From: Zingiber officinale
Lineage: Eukaryota; Streptophyta; Magnoliopsida; Zingiberales; Zingiberaceae
Length of the DNA stretch: 64,000 bases
Assembly (NCBI RefSeq): GCF_018446385.1
Contig: NC_055990.1
Coordinates: 24,061,058-24,125,057, forward strand
Direction of reading: 5' to 3'
Positions 11,605-24,084 of this stretch are shown here, in pieces (positions within the stretch are counted from its first letter, which is position 1; the number at the start of each line of letters is the position of its first letter). The position numbers were made by a program, and so were the translations under genes. Under the pieces are notes generated by a model that was not told the origin of the DNA, ran no database searches, and saw only the letters and a program-made list of their open reading frames with translations.

Positions 11605-11740
11605 TAAATACCCCTCAGCCTCAGTACTCATGTTCTTGCCCCACTCGCAGCTTATATCCTTAATGCAAATGTGGTCGGCACGAGCAGCTGGAATTCTTCT
11701 CTATATAATGGTTCTATCTTTGCTTTCGGGAATAAGTGGA

Positions 11741-12798
11741 ATGGCATCGGACAACAACCCTGTGATCTATGACTACTCTCCTTACTTTCTCGTCTACAAA
11801 GACGGCTCTGTCAAGCGGCTCAAGGCGGAGGAGCAAACGCCGCCCGGCCTTGACCCCCTCACTAACGTCGACTCCAAGGATATCCGCATTTCCGCCGATG
11901 TCTCCGCCCGCATCTATCTTCCTCCTATCAATATCAACTCTACTAGCACAAAGCTCTCCCTCATCCTCTACTTTCACGGCGGCGGCTTTTGCATATTCTC
12001 CTCTGCCTCCCCCATCGTCCACCGCCATCTCAATGGCCTCGCGGCCGTGTCCTCTTCTATCATCCTCTCCGTCGACTACCGTCGCGCACCGGAACACCAT
12101 ATCCCTGTGCAATATGATGATTGTTGGGCTGCTCTCGAATGGGTCGCATCCCATCGCAGCGACGTCGGTGAGAAAAATGATATAATAATTAACATAGAAA
12201 TTAAAATAATATATTTTTTTAATAATTTGGCACATATATAATATTCCTGCATGTGTACGTAGAACCGTGGCTCCTCGATCATGCTGACTATGACAGAGTC
12301 TACTTAGCCGGCGACAGTGCCGGCGGCAACATCGTGCACAACCTGGCTATGCGAGTTGGGTCTCAAGGGATGATCTCCAGTTATAGCTTGAAGCTAGCAG
12401 GGACGATACTGCTAGATCCTTACTTCTGGGGGAAAAATCTGACAGCCTCAGAGAAAGCAGCCGATCCAGTATTAAGGAAGAAGTTGGACCAACTGTGGGG
12501 AATGATTTGCCCAGAGTCGACGGTCGGGAATGACGACCCGCGCGTGAATCCCTTGGCGGTGGGAGCGCCGAGTTTGGCAGATCTAGGGTGCACGCGCATG
12601 CTGCTGTGCACGTCGGAGAAGGACGCGATGAGGGATCGGGCGCTGATGTACTATGAGGCGTTGACGAAGAGTAGTGGGTGGCGCGGGACGGCTGAGTTGT
12701 ATGAGGCGGCAGGGGAGGATCATGAATACTATCTGAACCATCCAGACAGCAACAGCACTGCTATGCTCCGTGCCAGAATCGTAGCCTTCTTGACTTGA
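11741..12798 (+). CDS. Carboxylesterase (CXE family), copy 2, the only copy with HGGG
   Basis: Exons 11741-12167 and 12263-12798, 95-bp GT-AG intron, 320 aa. This copy reads HGGGF at 79-83 (CAC instead of CGC), so it alone has the canonical oxyanion-hole motif together with Ser161, Asp263 and His296. Other differences from copy 1 include Ala230 to Val and a Val in the C-terminal ARIVAFLT. An upstream in-frame ATG (11630) would add a 37-residue hydrophobic leader. By sequence this is the copy most likely to make an active esterase, but its TATA box is changed (11598). Function within the CXE family is not assignable further. Confidence 0.87.
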
Positions 12799-12950
12799 AG
12801 TTGTTGAATCAATATGTACTCTAGTCTAGCAAGCATACTACGATAATAAAAATAAATGTCAACTCATGCTAGGCTAGGAGTGACTTTTGTATACCTTTTC
12901 TATTGGACATTAATTCTGAAAAAAATTATAATATATAAGAACTATAGAAA

Positions 12951-13900
12951 GTTAGTGCACAAGTGAAAATACAACTAACTAATGAAAATAATAAAGAAAG
13001 AATACCAAATCGCTAACAAGTTTGATGTAACGTGGTTCTGAGATTGCATGCTCCTACTCCACGACGTGTCTTTAAGGTGAACGAACCCTTGATCCTTCAA
13101 TGGATCAATCCCCGACAATCTCCGGCTAAAGCTTTCTCCTTCTCGGTGGAGCAAACCTCTCATAAAGGATCTTTTCCTCTTTACAATGATGAAGTTTAGG
13201 TTTGGGAGGAAGAGAGTAGACTTGGAAGCTTTGGGCAAAGACAAGGAGTTATTCAATAAGCATGAGTGACCTCCTTCAAGCCCCAAAGCTTCCCTTAAAT
13301 AAGAGGAGAGAGTTGATCATCATATCAACTTATCTCGGCACCAGTCGACTGGCAAAATCATCAGTTGACTGGTGCTACTGTTGGAGGTAGCCAAAGGCTA
13401 CTTCACAACACCAACGGTTTACCAAAGGTCATTTACCAGTCGACTGGTAAAACTACCAGTCGATTGGTAGCTGCTTTCTATTCTCTCCCAGTCAACTGCA
13501 CCAGTCGATTGGTCCATACACACTCACACTCATCCTCTCCGAAGTCGCCTTGAAGCCCTCTTCCTTTGGCCTTCGCCCCTCAGATCCACCCGAGCCCGCG
13601 ACTCCTCTCCGTGCCATCCTTCACGTTGCCTTGAAGTTCGCTTCCCTTGGCTCCACTCCGTTGCTCCTCGTCCGACGATCCCTCGGATGTCTTCCACATC
13701 ATCCTTCACCGACTCAAGGATCCGAGCCCTAGGATGTGCTTCCCAAGCTTAGCTGCACCAAGCTCCTCATGTGTGTTTCACCAAGTCTTGCAAGACTCAA
13801 ATACACATATCAAACACATACGAAAGCCTAACTTAAACTCTTTGACACACACATCAAAACCATGATCGTACCGATCAAAGTTGGGTCGATTGCACCAACA
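12951..13900 (-). mobile_element. Truncated copia LTR (Cop-Z), unit 2
   Basis: Copy of the 6773-7722 segment at the same offset, with the same truncation and end. Confidence 0.65.
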
Positions 13901-14122
13901 ACAATATCTCCCACCATCCTTAGAGACTTCCTAGGTCTGTGACCCTCAGCTGTTCCTTTTGTATATTACCCTCCTAGGGATTTACCATTTGGTAATCCCT
14001 ACTCCCACATCACTTTGGATACTATATATTCATAATTTTTTAGAGGTGAGAGGGTATCGACAATCACCCAGTTTAGGTTAGTCACACTTAGTGTTCAACA
14101 TTATATTCTCTATAGGGTCCTA

Positions 14123-14443
14123 GTGAAGTGCATCTTGCCACTTACCACTAGAGAAGTTGCTATGATGCAACATTTTCACTCCTTCCTCCTATATGCATTC
14201 TGTCAAAAGCTAGATATAGATATTAGCCTTCACATGCTTCGTACCATTATCTACTCAGTTAATATCTGCACTAGCAGACGGGTCCGCATGCCCTACTTCC
14301 ACATTCTGACCATCTACTTACACTCATTAGGTATTGATGTCACCATAGGTAATGTCACTCCTCTAAATGTGTTCTGCATGATAGGTGCTAGGAGTCTGTC
14401 TTTAGTCTTTATATATATAGATGATCAGGGTGTCGTGTCATAA
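14123..14443 (+). pseudogene. Small transposon-protein-like ORF, unit 2
   Basis: Copy of the 7945-8265 frame with one I-to-V change (IIYSV). Same weak assignment. Confidence 0.35.
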
Positions 14444-14976
14444 AAGGGGCCCAACATCAGCTAGACCAGAATTAGCCTGCCCAGCATCCCCTTGTCCCTG
14501 AGGAGCAGCCTCAGGATGATCCAAAGGAAGATTTGTTGCTTGAGTATCTATCGGTACCTCCACCTCCAGTCGGTCCTACTCTTCCGGAAAGAGTCACCTA
14601 CCTAGAGGCATCTGTGACTAGCTTACGACAAGAGGGACATAATCTTTGAGAGGAGACGAGGACTAGCCATCGGGAGAGGTAGGCTGGACAACACCAAATT
14701 TTAGAGATACTCCAATAATGGAGTCCATCCCATCGTTCGTCATCCTCCTCTCAATAAACATTTTGAGTTGTATTTCTACTACTATTTTATGTTCATAGTT
14801 TTTTATTCGTACTACATTACTTGTAATTATGCACTGCTAGTTTGACTCTTATTTTGCTACTTCCTTTCCATTTTATTCTTATTGTTTAGTTTTTGCTTCT
14901 GATGAATGTCGAAGGGGGGATGGAGGGATTAGATAGAAAAATAAACTAACTCAACATTTCTTTTGTATATATATAT

Positions 14977-15111
14977 GTACTCTAGCTAGCATACCATGAT
15001 AATAAAAATAAATGTCAACTCATGCTAGGCTAGGAGTGACTTTTGTATACCTTTTCTATTCGACATTAATTCTGAATAAAATTATAATATATAAGAACTC
15101 TAAAAAGTTAA
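14977..15111 (+). repeat. Second copy of the CXE 3' flank, unit 2
   Basis: Counterpart of 8799-8933; the first copy in this unit follows the stop codon at 12798. Confidence 0.85.
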
Positions 15112-15117
15112 ATAAAA

Positions 15118-16637
15118 TATACTATATTTATTGAAGTAAAATATTATATCACGTCCTCCGAGGTTTAATGTGGTCGCCCCACGATAATATATGAAACGAG
15201 ATGTAACGAGCAGATTCGGGAGATCATATGTCCATTAAAATTAAAGTGATATAATGATTAAAATCAAGGTGACGTGACGGTCAAAGTCAAGAGGAGAGAA
15301 AATTCCGTATTTTGCTTCGTTATTCGCCTAACATTAAGGCTCTCAGCGCAAGCCCAATTCGATTATAGGTTGTTCGGAAGAGACCCGGCCGGTCAAGCAT
15401 AGGAGGTTCGGTGTCTTATTCTTAAAATAGGAAATTGACATGTCTAGTCATTCAATTGCTGACTAAGTTTAAGGATGTTCGACCAACCTCATATTCGATT
15501 GACCTTAGGTCTAGTCGAGGTAAAGGTCAGACTGCTCGCTTTACGCGAACCTCTTTGTGCACACTCGATCGGACGTATTACAGGTTAACACTAAGGGTCC
15601 CACACAGTGTAGAAGGTCTCCAGGCGTATTTGACCGATGTTATGGCCGGACAGACCCAAAACAACTCCAATGTACACTTCTCTTATGCACACAAGTGTAA
15701 ATCCAGTCAGAATGCCAAATCTCTTATTTACTTTACCTACACATTATAATACTGATGATCGACTTAAAGTACCGATCGAATCGCTCTAAATAGGGCTCCA
15801 TTTCTCTGGACGACCTATTACATGCCCGACCAAGTATAAGGCCGGTCGAGCCTAAGGCACTGGGCTTTATATTACTTCCTAAATGGATTTCCAAAACGCC
15901 CAATGCATTATATTATTTTCCAAACAGATTTCTAATAGCATTCAGTGCATAACAAAGCGTACATAACAAAACAGTTTAATGTGAAGACAGACATAATGTG
16001 AGAACAGACACAAAAATAGTCAGCCTTATAGGTCGACCGGGATATACTCAGCCGACAACATGAGCAGAGAATCCTAACAACTGTCAGAATAACAACCACG
16101 TGTCAGAGAATATTCTTCTAGAACCTTCTTCGAGGATTATCTTGTTCCTCATCAGCTAACCACTTATAACAAGATATTCCTTTAACTGCACTATCAATGA
16201 CATAAACTATAAAAGACAAAAGAAGTACACAAGTGGGTAAAGGAAAGATTCCTCAGACAATTATTGCACAGGTGGTATACTTTCTATCACCTGACAACCT
16301 ATGATATTCTAGGCCATGATTACAGAGGTTATGATAGATGATATATAAAGGGGGTCTTCTCCGTTGGTAAGGAAGGTTCTTGGAACATCTAAAGCTTACT
16401 CTTGCACGCACGTTCTATATTGTTCTTTATTCACCAGTCCGAAATTGTACTGACTTGAGTGTCGGAGGACCTTTAACTAGGATTCTCTCTTGGTTTCTGG
16501 GTGTTAACGTTTGTTGGCTCATTTGAGTGTACGCAGGATCGAAGAAAAGCTTCATCTTGGAGTAAAAGGTCTTCTACCGGTCAACAACCAAACCACTGTG
16601 CCCGGCGCCCCATCTTTGCAGCTTTCAGACAGGATTA
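15118..16637 (+). mobile_element. Gypsy-type LTR, unit 2
   Basis: Counterpart of 8940-10459, with a few substitutions (for example GACCCGGCCGG in place of GACTCGACCGG near 15385). Confidence 0.6.
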
Positions 16638-16683
16638 AATTTGGCAGTTTGTGTGAACTTTCACCTGCATCTGAAGATCAGAG

Positions 16684-17535
16684 ATGGAAGAAGCTGGATG
16701 ACTCACCACAGTCATCTTAACACAAGAAGATCTAGAGATGCTCATTAATGACCGAGCACAAAAATTAGCGCAGCAACAACAAGCAACTACTGGTGGCATG
16801 CTACCGCTGCCCAATCCTGTAGCATCGACAACAATCCATCAAAGGGAAAGAGGAACTTGGGAGGAAGGCCCCGCCCATTTATCTCTCGCGCCTCATTCCC
16901 CAATCCCGTGCCTCATTCCCCGATCCTGCATCATCGATCGCTCTTCCGCTCGCCGCTTGAGTACATGGGCCAAGAAGGGATACACCAAGAATCTTCTGGA
17001 GGAACACCTGTCCAGGATGGACACAAGGGAAAGGCCACTGCAACTTGCAACTCTCCCGAAGAAATTAACACCTCATTCTCGCAGAAGGTGCTAGAGGACA
17101 AGTTGCCAAAACACTATCAGCCTCTAGCAATAGGGGAATACTCAGGGTCAACTGATCCTAAGATCACCTGCTCAAATATGAGAATGACGCTCTTCTTCAT
17201 TAGTATACGGATGGTGTAAAGTGTCGAGTGTTCCTCACCACATTCAGCAGCTCAGCGCAAAGATGGTTTAAGCAACTGGCGACTAAATCCATTGGCAGTT
17301 TTGAGGATTTACATAAGACTTTCCTTTATCACTTCGATAGTAGTCAGCACTACCAAAAGACCCTCCTGAGCCTTTTCTCACTTTAACAAGGGTCCAAGAA
17401 AACACTCAGAGCGTATATCAAAAAATTCAATCTAGTTATTATAGATGTCCCTATAGCCACTACTGAGATTTTGGTGATTGCCTTTTTCCAAGGACTCGCC
17501 GATAATGACTTCTTTCACTCTTTTTCTATTTATTG
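16684..17535 (+). pseudogene. Ty3/gypsy gag fragment, unit 2
   Basis: Counterpart of 10506-11357, sharing the same early stop, frameshifts and truncation point. The lesions therefore predate the tandem amplification. Confidence 0.75.
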
Positions 17536-17775
17536 ATAAGCTATTTAGGCGGGAAGTTTAGTAGTTACTTTATTTAGAAAATTTTTCAGTTTATATATAT
17601 AAATTTGAATATGATACAACTGAACAAGTGCAAAATTCAATTTCCTCCCATCTTTAGCTAATGAAATACCAAAATAACTAATATTTATTAAAATTAGCAT
17701 TTGAAAACCCAAAAATAAACAACTATGTATATTTAACATATAAATCTCCAACAAAACTCATACTTTTCTCTCCCC

Positions 17776-17782
17776 TATAAAT
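17776..17782 (+). promoter_or_regulatory. TATA box of CXE copy 3
   Basis: TATAAATT, 32 bp upstream of ATG 17808 and 143 bp upstream of the preferred ATG 17919. Confidence 0.6.
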
Positions 17783-17918
17783 TAAATACCCCTCAGCCTC
17801 AGTACTCATGTTCTTGCCCCACCCGCAGCTTATATCCTTAATGCAAATGTGGTCGGCACGAGCAGCTGGAATTCTTCTCTATATAATGGTTCTATCTTTG
17901 CTTTCGGGAATAAGTGGA

Positions 17919-18964
17919 ATGGCATCGGACAACAACCCTGTGATCTATGACTACTCTCCTTACTTTCTCGTCTACAAAGACGGCTCTGTCAAGCGGCTCA
18001 AGGCGGAGGAGCAAACGCCGCCCGGCCTTGACCCCCTCACTAACGTCGACTCCAAGGATATCCGCATTTCCGCCGATGTCTCCGCCCGCATCTATCTTCC
18101 TCCTATCAATATCAACTCTACTAGCACAAAGCTCTCCCTCATCCTCTACTTTCGCGGCGGCGGCTTTTGCATATTCTCCTCTGCCTCCCCCATCGTCCAC
18201 CGCCATCTCAATGGCCTCGCGGCCGTGTCCTCTTCTATCATCCTCTCCGTCGACTACCGTCGCGCACCGGAACACCATATCCCTGTGCAATATGATGATT
18301 GTTGGGCTGCTCTCGAATGGGTCGCATCCCATCGCAGCGACGTCGGTGAGAAAAATGATATAATAATTAACATAGAAATTAAAATAATATATTTTTTTAA
18401 TAATTTGGCACATATATAATATTCCTGCATGTGTACGTAGAACCGTGGCTCCTCGATCATGCTGACTATGACAGAGTCTACTTAGCCGGCGGCAACATCG
18501 TGCACAACCTGGCTATGCGAGTTGGGTCTCAAGGGATGATCTCCAGTTATAGCTTGAAGCTAGCAGGGACGATACTGCTAGATCCTTACTTCTGGGGGAA
18601 AAATCTGACAGCCTCAGAGAAAGCAGCCGATCCAGTATTAAGGAAGAAGTTGGACCAACTGTGGGGAATGATTTGCCCAGAGTCGACGGCCGGGAATGAC
18701 GACCCGCGCGTGAATCCCTTGGCGGTGGGAGCGCCGAGTTTGGCAGATCTAGGGTGCACGCGCATGCTGCTGTGCACGTCGGAGAAGGACGCGATGAGGG
18801 ATCGGGCGCTGATGTACTATGAGGCGTTGACGAAGAGTAGTGGGTGGCGCGGGACGGCTGAGTTGTATGAGGCGGCAGGGGAGGATCATGAATACTATCT
18901 GAACCATCCAGACAGCAACAGCACTGCTATGCTCCGTGCCAGAATCGCAGCCTTCTTGACTTGA
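17919..18964 (+). CDS. Carboxylesterase-like (CXE), copy 3, nucleophile motif deleted
   Basis: Exons 17919-18345 and 18441-18964, 95-bp GT-AG intron, 316 aa. A 12-bp in-frame deletion at about 18490 removes four residues of the GDSAGG motif, so the protein reads LAGGNI and lacks the catalytic Ser. The missing bases lie between two direct GCCGGC repeats in the intact copies, which suggests replication slippage. It also has RGGG instead of HGGG. Asp and His of the triad remain. The frame is otherwise open and nearly identical to copy 1. As an esterase it should be inactive; a non-catalytic role is possible (the related GID1 receptors are non-catalytic) but nothing here shows one. Confidence 0.85.
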
Positions 18965-19116
18965 AGTTGTTGAATCAATATGTACTCTAGTCTAGCAAGC
19001 ATACTACGATAATAAAAATAAATGTCAACTCATGCTAGGCTAGGAGTGACTTTTGTATACCTTTTCTATTGGACATTAATTCTGAAAAAAATTATAATAT
19101 ATAAGAACTATAGAAA

Positions 19117-20066
19117 GTTAGTGCACAAGTGAAAATACAACTAACTAATGAAAATAATAAAGAAAGAATACCAAATCGCTAACAAGTTTGATGTAACGTG
19201 GTTCTGAGATTGCATGCTCCTACTCCACGACGTGTCCTTAAGGTGAACGAACCCTTGATCCTTCGATGGATCAATCCCCGACAATCTCCGGCTAAAGCTT
19301 TCTCCTTCTCGGTGGAGCGAACCTCTCATAAAGGATCTTTTCCTCTTTACAATGATGAAGTTTAGGTTTGGGAGGAAGAGAGTAGACTTGGAAGCTTTGG
19401 GCAAAGACAAGGAGTTATTCAATAAGCATGAGTGACCTCCTTCAAGCCCCAAAGCTTCCCTTAAATAAGAGGAGAGAGTTGATCATCATATCAACTTATC
19501 TCGGCACCAGTCGACTGGCAAAATCATCAGTTGACTGGTGCTACCGTTGGAGGTAGCCAAAGGCTACTTCACAACACCAACGGTTTACCAAAGGTCATTT
19601 ACCAGTCGACTGGTAAAACTACCAGTCGATTGGTAGCTGCTTTCTATTCGCTCCCAGTCAATTGCACCAGTCGATTGGTCCATACACACTCACACTCATC
19701 CTCTCCGAAGTCGCCTTGAAGCCCTCTTCCTTTGGCCTTCGCCCCTCAGATCCACCCGAGCCCGCGACTCCTCTCCGTGCCATCCTTCACGTTGCCTTGA
19801 AGTTCGCTTCCCTTGGCTCCACTCCGTTGCTCCTCGTCCGACGATCCCTCGGATGTCTTCCACATCATCCTTCACCGACTCAAGGATCCGAGCCCTAGGA
19901 TGTGCTTCCCAAGCTTAGCTGCACCAAGCTCCTCATGTGTGTTTCACCAAGTCTTGCAAGACTCAAATACACATATCAAACACATACGAAAGCCTAACTT
20001 AAACTCTTTGACACACACATCAAAACCATGATCGTACCGATCAAAGTTGGGTCGATTGCACCAACA
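19117..20066 (-). mobile_element. Truncated copia LTR (Cop-Z), unit 3
   Basis: Counterpart of 6773-7722, ending ACCAACA. One extra C-to-T change (CAGTCAATTGCACC near 19656) alters a palindrome arm. Confidence 0.65.
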
Positions 20067-20288
20067 ACAATATCTCCCACCATCCTTAGAGACTTCCTAG
20101 GTCTGTGACCCTCAGCTATTCCTTTTGTATGTTACCCTCCTAGGGATTTACCATTTGGTAATCCCTACTCCCACATCACTTTGGATACTATATATTCATA
20201 ATTTTTTAGAGGTGAGAGGGTACCGACAATCACCCAGTTTAGGTTAGTCACACTTAGTGTTCAACATTATATTCTCTATAGGGTCCTA

Positions 20289-20609
20289 GTGAAGTGCATC
20301 TTGCCACTTACCACTAGAGAAGTTGCTATGATGCAACATTTTCACTCCTTCCTCCTATATGCATTCTGTCAAAGGCTAGATATAGATATTAGCCTTCACA
20401 TGCTTCGTACCATTATCTACTCAGTTAATATCTGCACTAGCAGACGGGTCCGCATGCCCTACTTCCACATTCTGACCATCTACTTACACTCATTAGGTAT
20501 TGATGTCACCATAGGTAATGTCACTCCTCTAAATGTGTTCTGCATGATAGGTGCTAGGAGTCTGTCTTTAGTCTTTATATATATAGATGATCAGGGTGTC
20601 GTGTCATAA
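20289..20609 (+). pseudogene. Small transposon-protein-like ORF, unit 3
   Basis: Counterpart of 7945-8265, with K to R in the CQRLDIDI segment. Confidence 0.35.
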
Positions 20610-21142
20610 AGGGGGCCCAACATCAGCTAGACCAGAATTAGTCTGCCCAGCATCCCCTTGTCCCTGAGGAGCAGCCTCAGGATGATCCAAAGGAAGATTT
20701 GTTGCTTGAGTATCTATCGGTACCTCCACCTCCAGTCGGTCCTACTCTTCCGGAAAGAGTCACCTACCTAGAGGCATCTGTGACTAGCTTACGACACGAG
20801 GGACATAATCTTTGAGAAGAGACGAGGACTAGCCATCGGGAGAGGTAGGCTGGACAACACCAAATTCTAGAGATACTCCAATAATGGAGTCCATCCCATC
20901 GTTCGTCATCCTCCTCTCAATAAACATTTTGAGTTGTATTTCTACTACTATTTTATGTTCATAGTTTTTTATTCGTACTACATTACTTGTAATTATGCAC
21001 TGCTAGTTTGACTCTTATTTTGCTACTTCCTTTCCATTTTATTCTTATTGTTTAGTTTTTGCTTCTAATGAATGTCGAAGGGGGGATGGAGGGATAAGAT
21101 AGAAAAATAAACTAACTCAACATTTCTTTTGTATATATATAT

Positions 21143-21277
21143 GTACTCTAGCTAGCATACCATGATAATAAAAATAAATGTCAACTCATGCTAGGCTAGG
21201 AGTGACTTTTGTATACCTTTTCTATTCGACATTAATTCTGAATAAAATTATAATATATAAGAACTCTAAAAAGTTAA
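21143..21277 (+). repeat. Second copy of the CXE 3' flank, unit 3
   Basis: Counterpart of 8799-8933. Confidence 0.85.
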
Positions 21278-21283
21278 ATAAAA

Positions 21284-22803
21284 TATACTATATTTATTGA
21301 AGTAAAATATTATATCACGTCCTCCGAGGTTTAATGTGGTCGCCCCACGATAATATATGAAATGAGATGTAACGAGCAGATTCGGGAGATCATATGTCCA
21401 TTAAAATTAAAGTGATATAATGATTAAAATCAAGGTGACGTGACGGTCAAAGTCAAGAGGAGAGAAAATTCCGTATTTTGCTTCGTTATTCGCCTAACAT
21501 TAAGGCTCTCAGCGCAAGCCCAATTCGATTATAGGTTGTTCGGAAGAGACCCGACCGGTCAAGCATAGGAGGTTCGGTGTCTTATTCTTAAAATAGGAAA
21601 TTGACATGTCTAGTCATTCAATTGCTGACTAAGTTTAAGGATGTTCGACCAACCTCATATTCGATTGACCTTAGGTCTAGTCGAGGTAAAGGTCAGACTG
21701 CTCGCTTTACGCGAACCTCTTTGTGCACACTCGATCAGACGTATTACAGGTTAACACTAAGGGTCCCACACAGTGTAGAAGGTCTCCAGGCGTATTTGAC
21801 TGATGTTATGGCCGGACAGACCCAAAACAACTCCAATGTACACTTCTCTTATGCACACAAGTGTAAATCCAGTCAGAATGCCAAATCTCTTATTTACTTT
21901 ACCTACACATTATAATACTGATGATCGACTTAAAGTACCGATCGAATCGCTCAAAATAGGGCTCCATTTCTCTGGACGACCTATTACATGCCTGACCAAG
22001 TATAAGGCCGGTCGAGCCTAAGGCACTGGGCTTTATATTACTTCCTAAATGGATTTCCAACACGCCCAATGCATTATATTATTTTCCAAATAGATTTCTA
22101 ATAGCATTCAGTGCATAACAAAGCGTACATAACAAAACAGTTTAATGTGAAGACAGACATAATGTGAGAACAGACACAAAAATAGTCAGCCTTATAGGTC
22201 GACCGGGATATACTCAGCCGACAACATGAGCAGAGAATCCTAACAACTGTCAGAATAACAACCACGTGTCAGAGAATATTCTTCTAGAACCTTCTTCGAG
22301 GATTATCTTGTTCCTCATCAGCTAACCACTTATAACAAGATATTCCTTTAACTGCACTATCAATGACATAAACTATAAAAGACAAAAGAAGTACACAAGT
22401 GGGTAAAGGAAAGATTCCTCAGACAATTATTGCACAGGTGGTATACTTTCTATCACCTGACAACCTATGATATTCTAGGCCATGATTACAGAGGTTATGA
22501 TAGATGATATATAAAGGGGGTCTTCTCCGTTGGTAAGGAAGGTTCTTTGAACATCTAAAGCTTACTCTTGCACGCACGTTCTATATTGTTCTTTATTCAC
22601 CAGTCCGAAATTGTACTGACTTGAGTGTCGGAGGACCTTTAACTAGGATTCTCTCTTGGTTTCTGGGTGTTAACGTTTGTTGGCTCATTTGAGTGTACGC
22701 AGGATCGAAGAAAAGCTTCATCTTGGAGTAAAAGGTCTTCTACCGGTCAACAACCAAACCACTGTGCCCGGCGCCCCATCTTTGCAGCTTTCAGACAGGA
22801 TTA
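21284..22803 (+). mobile_element. Gypsy-type LTR, unit 3
   Basis: Counterpart of 8940-10459, with scattered substitutions. Confidence 0.6.
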
Positions 22804-22849
22804 AATTTGGCAGTTTGTGTGAACTTTCACCTGCATCTGAAGATCAGAG

Positions 22850-23701
22850 ATGGAAGAAGCTGGATGACTCACCACAGTCATCTTAACACAAGAAGATCTA
22901 GAGATGCTCATTAATGACCGAGCACAAAAATTAGCGCAGCAACAACAAGCAACTACTGGTGGCATGCTACCGCTGCCCAATCCTGTAGCATCGACAACAA
23001 TCCATCAAAGGGAAAGAGGAACTTGGGAGGAAGGCCCCGCCCATTTATCTCTCGCGCCTCATTCCCCAATCCCGTGCCTCATTCCCCGATTCTGCATCAT
23101 CGATCGCTCTCCCGCTCGCCGCTTGAGTACATGGGCCAAGAAGGGATACACCAAGAATCTTCTGGAGGAACACCTGTCCAGGATGGACACAAGGGAAAGG
23201 CCACTGCAACTTGCAACTCTCCCGAAGAAATTAACACCTCATTCTCGCAGAAGGTGCTAGAGGACAAGTTGCCAAAACACTATCAGCCTCTAGCAATAGG
23301 GGAATACTCAGGGTCAACTGATCCTAAGATCACCTGCTCAAATATGAGAATGACGCTCTTCTTCATTAGTATACGGATGGTGTAAAGTGTCGAGTGTTCC
23401 TCACCACATTCAGCAGCTCAGCGCAAAGATGGTTTAAGCAACTGCCGACAAAATCCATTGGTAGTTTTGAGGATTTACATAAGACTTTCCTTTATCACTT
23501 CGATAGTAGTCAGCACTACCAAAAGACCCTCCTGAGCCTTTTCTCACTTTAACAAGGGTCCAAGAAAACACTCAGAGCGTATATCAAAAAATTCAATCTA
23601 GTTATTATAGATGTCCCTATAGCCACTACTGAGATTTTGGTGATTGCCTTTTTCCAAGGACTCGCCGATAATGACTTCTTTCACTCTTTTTCTATTTATT
23701 G
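22850..23701 (+). pseudogene. Ty3/gypsy gag fragment, unit 3
   Basis: Counterpart of 10506-11357 with the same lesions. Confidence 0.75.
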
Positions 23702-23941
23702 ATAAGCTATTTAGGCGGGAAGTTTAGTAGTTACTTTATTTAGAAAATTTTTCAGTTTATATATATATATTTGAATATGATACAACTGAACAAGTGCAAA
23801 ATTCAATTTCCTCCCATCTTTAGCTAATGAAATACCAAAATAACTAATATTTATTAAAATTAGCATTTGAAAACCCAAAAATAAACAACTATGTATATTT
23901 AACATATAAATCTCCAACAAAACTCATACTTTTCTCTCCCC

Positions 23942-23948
23942 TATAAAT
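23942..23948 (+). promoter_or_regulatory. TATA box of CXE copy 4
   Basis: TATAAATT, 32 bp upstream of ATG 23974; same promoter as copy 3. Confidence 0.6.
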
Positions 23949-24084
23949 TAAATACCCCTCAGCCTCAGTACTCATGTTCTTGCCCCACCCGCAGCTTATA
24001 TCCTTAATGCAAGTGTGGTCGGCGCGAGCAGCTGGAATTCTTCTCTATATAATGGTTCTATCTTTGCTTTCGGGAATAAGTGGA

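Larger units (their letters stand above)
5563..11740 (+). repeat. Tandem array unit 1 (6178 bp)
   Basis: Measured from the ATG of CXE copy 1 to that of copy 2. Contents in order: CXE gene, 3' flank, truncated copia LTR plus a little internal DNA, a second copy of the 3' flank, gypsy LTR and gag fragment, promoter of the next gene. Compared by eye with units 2 and 3, it differs only by scattered single bases outside the first promoter. Confidence 0.92.
11741..17918 (+). repeat. Tandem array unit 2 (6178 bp)
   Basis: Same length and order as unit 1. Differences seen are single substitutions, for example in the Cop-Z LTR near 13071-13153 and in the gypsy LTR near 15385. Confidence 0.92.
17919..24084 (+). 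repeat. Tandem array unit 3 (6166 bp)
   Basis: Exactly 12 bp shorter than units 1 and 2, all explained by the deletion in the CXE gene. Otherwise the same order and near identity. Confidence 0.92.
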
